Assembly: GCA_018396875.1 (NCBI GenBank)
Contig: JAGTQG010000008.1
Span: 1-42,688 of the forward strand
Length of the DNA stretch: 42,688 bases
From: Candidatus Bathyarchaeota archaeon
Lineage (GTDB): Archaea > Thermoproteota > Bathyarchaeia > Bathyarchaeales > Bathycorpusculaceae
Direction of reading: 5' to 3'
Positions 40,098-42,688 of the stretch are shown here, in pieces; the first letter of the stretch is position 1; every line of letters starts with the position of its first letter. Both the position numbers and the translations under genes were made by a program. Under the pieces are notes generated by a model that saw nothing but the letters and a program-made list of their open reading frames with translations, was not told the origin of the DNA and searched no databases.

Positions 40098-41008
40098 GTT
40101 AGGACTAGGCAGCCGCCTTCAATTATTAGGACTGTGTGTTCTGCTTGGGCGACGGGTTTTCCGCTTGCCTCCACGAAAACTGGGTAGCCCATGATGGCTT
40201 TTGAATGTATGAGTTCTTTGAAGGCTTCTTTGAAGTGTTCTTGGGGAATAATGCCTTTAAGCCACCTTTCGGCGAAGGGCAGTGTTCTGAAATTTTCTTC
40301 AATGTATTCTAGCAGCTTTTTTGCATATGGATTTTTCAGGGGCTTCTGCTTTACAAGGCGGAAGATTGTTATTTCGCTGCTGTTTTCCACTTTGCCGGCG
40401 GCGTTTTGCACGGTTACGAATGGTTCAATGGCGTAGGCTTCGCCCAATCTAACTTTTGTGAAGGATATGTGCGCCACGTTGGGCAGCGACGTGCCAGCGT
40501 GCACCATATATCTGCCAACTTGATGTCCTGTCAAGTTTGAGATCGGCTTGTAGCCTCTCGATTTTATGGCTTGTTCTATGACGGCGCCAAGCTTTGACGT
40601 TGGCATGTCCGGCTCGATTGTTTCAATAGCCTTTTTCAAGGCTTGTTCGGCTGCTTGCACCATGTCCCTCAATTCGTGGTTGAAGCATATTGTTATGGCG
40701 GTGTCCGTCACATAACCGTCCACGTGGGCGCCTATGTCAACCTTTACAAGGGAGCCTTCTGGAATCCGCCGCTTGTCTTCGGGCGGCGAAGTGTAGTGGG
40801 CGGCTATCTCATTAATGGAAACGTTACAGGGGAAGGCTGGCTTTGCACCCTTCCGCTTTATGAGTTCTTCGGCTTTCTCGCAAACCTCTATTATCGGCAT
40901 GTTTTCGCGAACAAAGCCTTTAAGCTCTTCACGGGTTTCGCGGAGAATTCTGCCGGACTGGCGGAGCTTTTTTACAGCTTCTTCGTCTAAACCATTCAAG
41001 GCTTTCAC
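40094..41008 (-). CDS. map: Methionine aminopeptidase, type II
   Basis: This enzyme removes the initiator methionine from new proteins in the cytoplasm. The 304-residue protein has the pita-bread fold landmarks: KPAFPCNVSINEIAAHYTSPP, the metal-binding LVKVDIGAHVDGYVTDTAIT (two Asp), NLTGHQVGRYMVHAG (His), EAYAIEPFVT (Glu), and the C-terminal EHTVLI (Glu). The insertion near residue 190-250 is the helical subdomain that defines type II. The start is GTG with AAAGGTT upstream. It shares a divergent promoter region with the UPF0173 gene. Confidence 0.95.
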   Translation of the reverse strand: MKALNGLDEEAVKKLRQSGRILRETREELKGFVRENMPIIEVCEKAEELIKRKGAKPAFPCNVSINEIAAHYTSPPEDKRRIPEGSLVKVDIGAHVDGYVTDTAITICFNHELRDMVQAAEQALKKAIETIEPDMPTSKLGAVIEQAIKSRGYKPISNLTGHQVGRYMVHAGTSLPNVAHISFTKVRLGEAYAIEPFVTVQNAAGKVENSSEITIFRLVKQKPLKNPYAKKLLEYIEENFRTLPFAERWLKGIIPQEHFKEAFKELIHSKAIMGYPVFVEASGKPVAQAEHTVLIIEGGCLVLT

Positions 41009-41070
41009 TTTAACCTTTATTAACCAAACTATAGCCTTAAAAGGTTTGATTGTGTGGAGGGTTGGCGCGG

Positions 41071-41742
41071 ATGGCGAAAGTTACATGGTTTGGACATGCA
41101 GCCTTCCAAATCGAGTTGGCTGGAAAAACTGTCTTGATAGATCCGTGGCTTAACGGAAACCCAACATCGCCCATAAAAGCTTCCGAAATAGGCAAGGCAG
41201 ACGTAGTCTATGTTACACATGACCACGGCGACCATCTAGGCGACGCTATAGATATTTGCAAGCGCACCGGCGCTACGTTTGTTTCCACCTTCGAGTTGGG
41301 CAACTACGCCAAAGAAAACGGCGTAACAAACGTGATGGGATTGAACATTGGCGGATGCGTGGAGGTGAAGGGCATAAAATTGCACATGGTGCAAGCATTT
41401 CACACAAGTTCAAAAGGTGCCCCAACAGGTGTTATCGTGGAGGGCGAGGGCAAGACTGTTTATCATGCTGGGGACACTGGGCTCTTCATGGACATGAAAT
41501 TGATTGGACAGTTGTATAGGCTGGATTTGGCGCTTTTACCCATAGGCGGCTACTATACCATGGGTGTCTTGGAGGCAGCTGAAGCCGTTAAACTCTTAAA
41601 GCCTAAGGTTGTCATTCCAATGCATTACAAGACTTTTCCAGTTTTGGCGCAGTCGGCGGATGAGTTTGTAGAGAAAGTAAAGAAAAAAGTGCCGAAGACT
41701 AAAGTTGTGGTTTTAAATCCCGGAGAAAGTTTCGAGTTTTAA
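41071..41742 (+). CDS. UPF0173 metal-dependent hydrolase
   Basis: A 223-residue metallo-beta-lactamase-fold hydrolase. The metal motif is THDHGDHLGD, with the further histidine of QAFHTSSKG, the aspartate of HAGDTGLF, and the final MHYKTFP. These match the UPF0173 group. The substrate is unknown. ATG at 41071 is preferred because GGAGGG lies 9 bases upstream; the longer frame from 41050 adds seven residues. The gene is divergent from map. Confidence 0.93.
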   Translation: MAKVTWFGHAAFQIELAGKTVLIDPWLNGNPTSPIKASEIGKADVVYVTHDHGDHLGDAIDICKRTGATFVSTFELGNYAKENGVTNVMGLNIGGCVEVKGIKLHMVQAFHTSSKGAPTGVIVEGEGKTVYHAGDTGLFMDMKLIGQLYRLDLALLPIGGYYTMGVLEAAEAVKLLKPKVVIPMHYKTFPVLAQSADEFVEKVKKKVPKTKVVVLNPGESFEF

Positions 41743-41754
41743 GCGCCCCCATTT

Positions 41755-42324
41755 TTATGTTTTTGGCTTGTAAATTTTCGGTTCAAGCGTGGCGAACAAG
41801 TCTCCACCCAAATGGAAGATCATCCTCGCTTTTTCAAGGTTGTAGCTTCCTGTCTCGCTGAGGCAATCTTTGTTAGCGTAGGCTTCAACAACTTCGCCAA
41901 CGAAGATTGTGTGGTCCCCTGTTGGAAACTTGCCGTAAAGCTTGCACTCCAAATGGGCGACGCACTCCGCGATTATGGGTGGCTTAACTTTTCTGGCTGG
42001 CATGGGCGTTAACCCTGCTTCCTTAAATTTGTCGCGGCTTCTCCCGCTAACAATGCCACAATAGAATGTTGCGTCCAAAAGCTCTATGGTTGGAATGTTC
42101 ACCACAAACTCGCCAGTTTCCTCGATAAGGCTGTGGGAATATCTGCGGGGCGCAATGCTCACGGCGACAAGCGGCGGACTAATGGAGGTTGGCATAGCCC
42201 AAGCAAGCGTTATAATGTTGGGTTTCCCATCCTTGCCAGCGCATGAAACAAGAACAGTGTGCATGGGGTGAACAAGCCTAACAGAGTTCGACAGCCCAAC
42301 ATTAACAACATTTTTCTCCCTCAT
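41755..42324 (-). CDS. Flavin reductase-like FMN-binding protein
   Basis: A 189-residue protein of the flavin reductase/FMN-binding split-barrel family (COG1853). It shows HPMHTVLVSCAG, LAWAMPTSISPPLVAVSI, SHSLIEETGEFVVNIP and ECKLYGKFPTGDHTIFVGEV. It binds FMN and probably transfers electrons from NAD(P)H or a ferredoxin to a partner. It converges with the UPF0173 gene, 12 bases away. Confidence 0.92.
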   Translation of the reverse strand: MREKNVVNVGLSNSVRLVHPMHTVLVSCAGKDGKPNIITLAWAMPTSISPPLVAVSIAPRRYSHSLIEETGEFVVNIPTIELLDATFYCGIVSGRSRDKFKEAGLTPMPARKVKPPIIAECVAHLECKLYGKFPTGDHTIFVGEVVEAYANKDCLSETGSYNLEKARMIFHLGGDLFATLEPKIYKPKT

Positions 42325-42339
42325 TTTTCACGCCTCGCC

Positions 42340-42615
42340 CTAACGTTTTAGGTGGAACTTGTCTATTATGGTTCTGGCTTTCTCCCGGCGTTTTTGGTGT
42401 TCTTTTAAAAACTTTACAACTCTTTCGGCCAGTTCGGTTTTGCATTCGCCACATAGCATTTCGCCAGCCCTACATTTGCTCTCCCTTTCAGCAAGCTTGC
42501 CATCGTCTTCCTCAAAGAGAAAATAGAAATACTGAAAAACAGAGCATATACTTGGATCTCCACCCATTCTTCGCTGCTCAGCCACCGTGGGTTTGCCGCC
42601 AGTAAACGCGTTCAA
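42340..42615 (-). CDS. trpS: C-terminal fragment of tryptophanyl-tRNA synthetase, frame interrupted upstream
   Basis: The 91 residues match the C-terminal part of archaeal TrpRS: NAFTGGKPTVAEQRRMGGDPSICSVFQ, FEEDDGKLAERE, GEMLCGECKTELAERVVKFLKEHQ. The catalytic HIGH and KMSKS regions would lie upstream beyond the window. The frame is broken before that: a TGA at 42637-42639 (minus strand), eight codons before the TTG at 42615. An adjoining frame continues as EVERAAANI just before it, as expected of TrpRS, with an extra AT in the ATATAT run near 42617. Either a sequencing error, a frameshift or a truncated copy explains it. Confidence 0.65.
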   Translation of the reverse strand: MNAFTGGKPTVAEQRRMGGDPSICSVFQYFYFLFEEDDGKLAERESKCRAGEMLCGECKTELAERVVKFLKEHQKRREKARTIIDKFHLKR

Positions 42616-42688
42616 TATATGTTGGCAGCAGCCCTTTCAACCTCTTGGTTTAGAGTCAAAACCCATGTGAGAACGCTGATGTGTGTTT

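Noticed and set aside
1-42688. CRISPR arrays, insertion sequences, integrases or attachment sites
   Set aside because: No evenly spaced repeats, transposase or integrase motifs were seen on either strand.

Overview
The window is archaeal chromosome. The evidence is a class I lysyl-tRNA synthetase, archaeal-type TrpRS C-terminus, type II methionine aminopeptidase, families UPF0147, UPF0148 and DUF1512, an F420-0:L-glutamate ligase, phosphomevalonate dehydratase of the archaeal mevalonate route, TATA boxes about 25-30 bases before starts, an intron-bearing tRNA-Trp and a solitary 5S rRNA gene. The mix fits an uncultured anaerobic member of Thermoproteota, most likely Bathyarchaeia. That placement is an inference from gene content, not a measured phylogeny. 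No CRISPR array, insertion sequence or prophage was seen.

Layout. 1-6.3 kb: tRNA-Arg, lysS and small housekeeping or unknown genes (zinc-ribbon protein, COG2509-type flavoprotein, cupin, UPF0147, UPF0148, thymidylate kinase). 6.35-9.4 kb: an HD-domain phosphohydrolase in tandem with both phosphomevalonate dehydratase subunits, then tRNA-Glu. 9.4-14.8 kb: a HAD protein, two small genes, and an isoprenoid-type pair: a thiolase-fold protein lacking recognisable catalytic residues followed by a DUF35-HMG-CoA synthase fusion. A membrane protein with an inserted external domain follows. 14.8-20 kb: an ABC exporter operon with a roughly 1070-residue surface protein between ATPase and permease. 20-22 kb: a TRAM / OB-fold / TRAM operon behind a structured leader, and an ECF-S-like membrane protein. 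22-25.7 kb: CofE and two amidohydrolases.

26.2-32.8 kb holds the most interesting locus: a divergent cluster of a GlmL/MutL-like ASKHA protein and a barrel-sandwich/KOW protein on one side, and five genes on the other (a DUF6754-type membrane protein, three more membrane proteins and a small charged cytosolic protein). No glutamate mutase is present, so this looks like an undescribed membrane machine with an ASKHA ATPase partner.

32.9-34.8 kb: a multiply frameshifted ParB-like pseudogene, a small basic protein, a winged-helix regulator whose promoter carries a 26-bp perfect palindrome, tRNA-Trp with two apparent introns, and 5S rRNA. 34.8-42.7 kb: a cysteine-rich secreted protein, a GlcD-type flavoprotein, a TauE/SafE permease, the DUF1512 / zinc-ribbon / map neighbourhood, a UPF0173 hydrolase, a flavin reductase, and a TrpRS C-terminal fragment whose frame is broken just before the window ends.

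All family names rest on reading motifs by eye. No database search was run.
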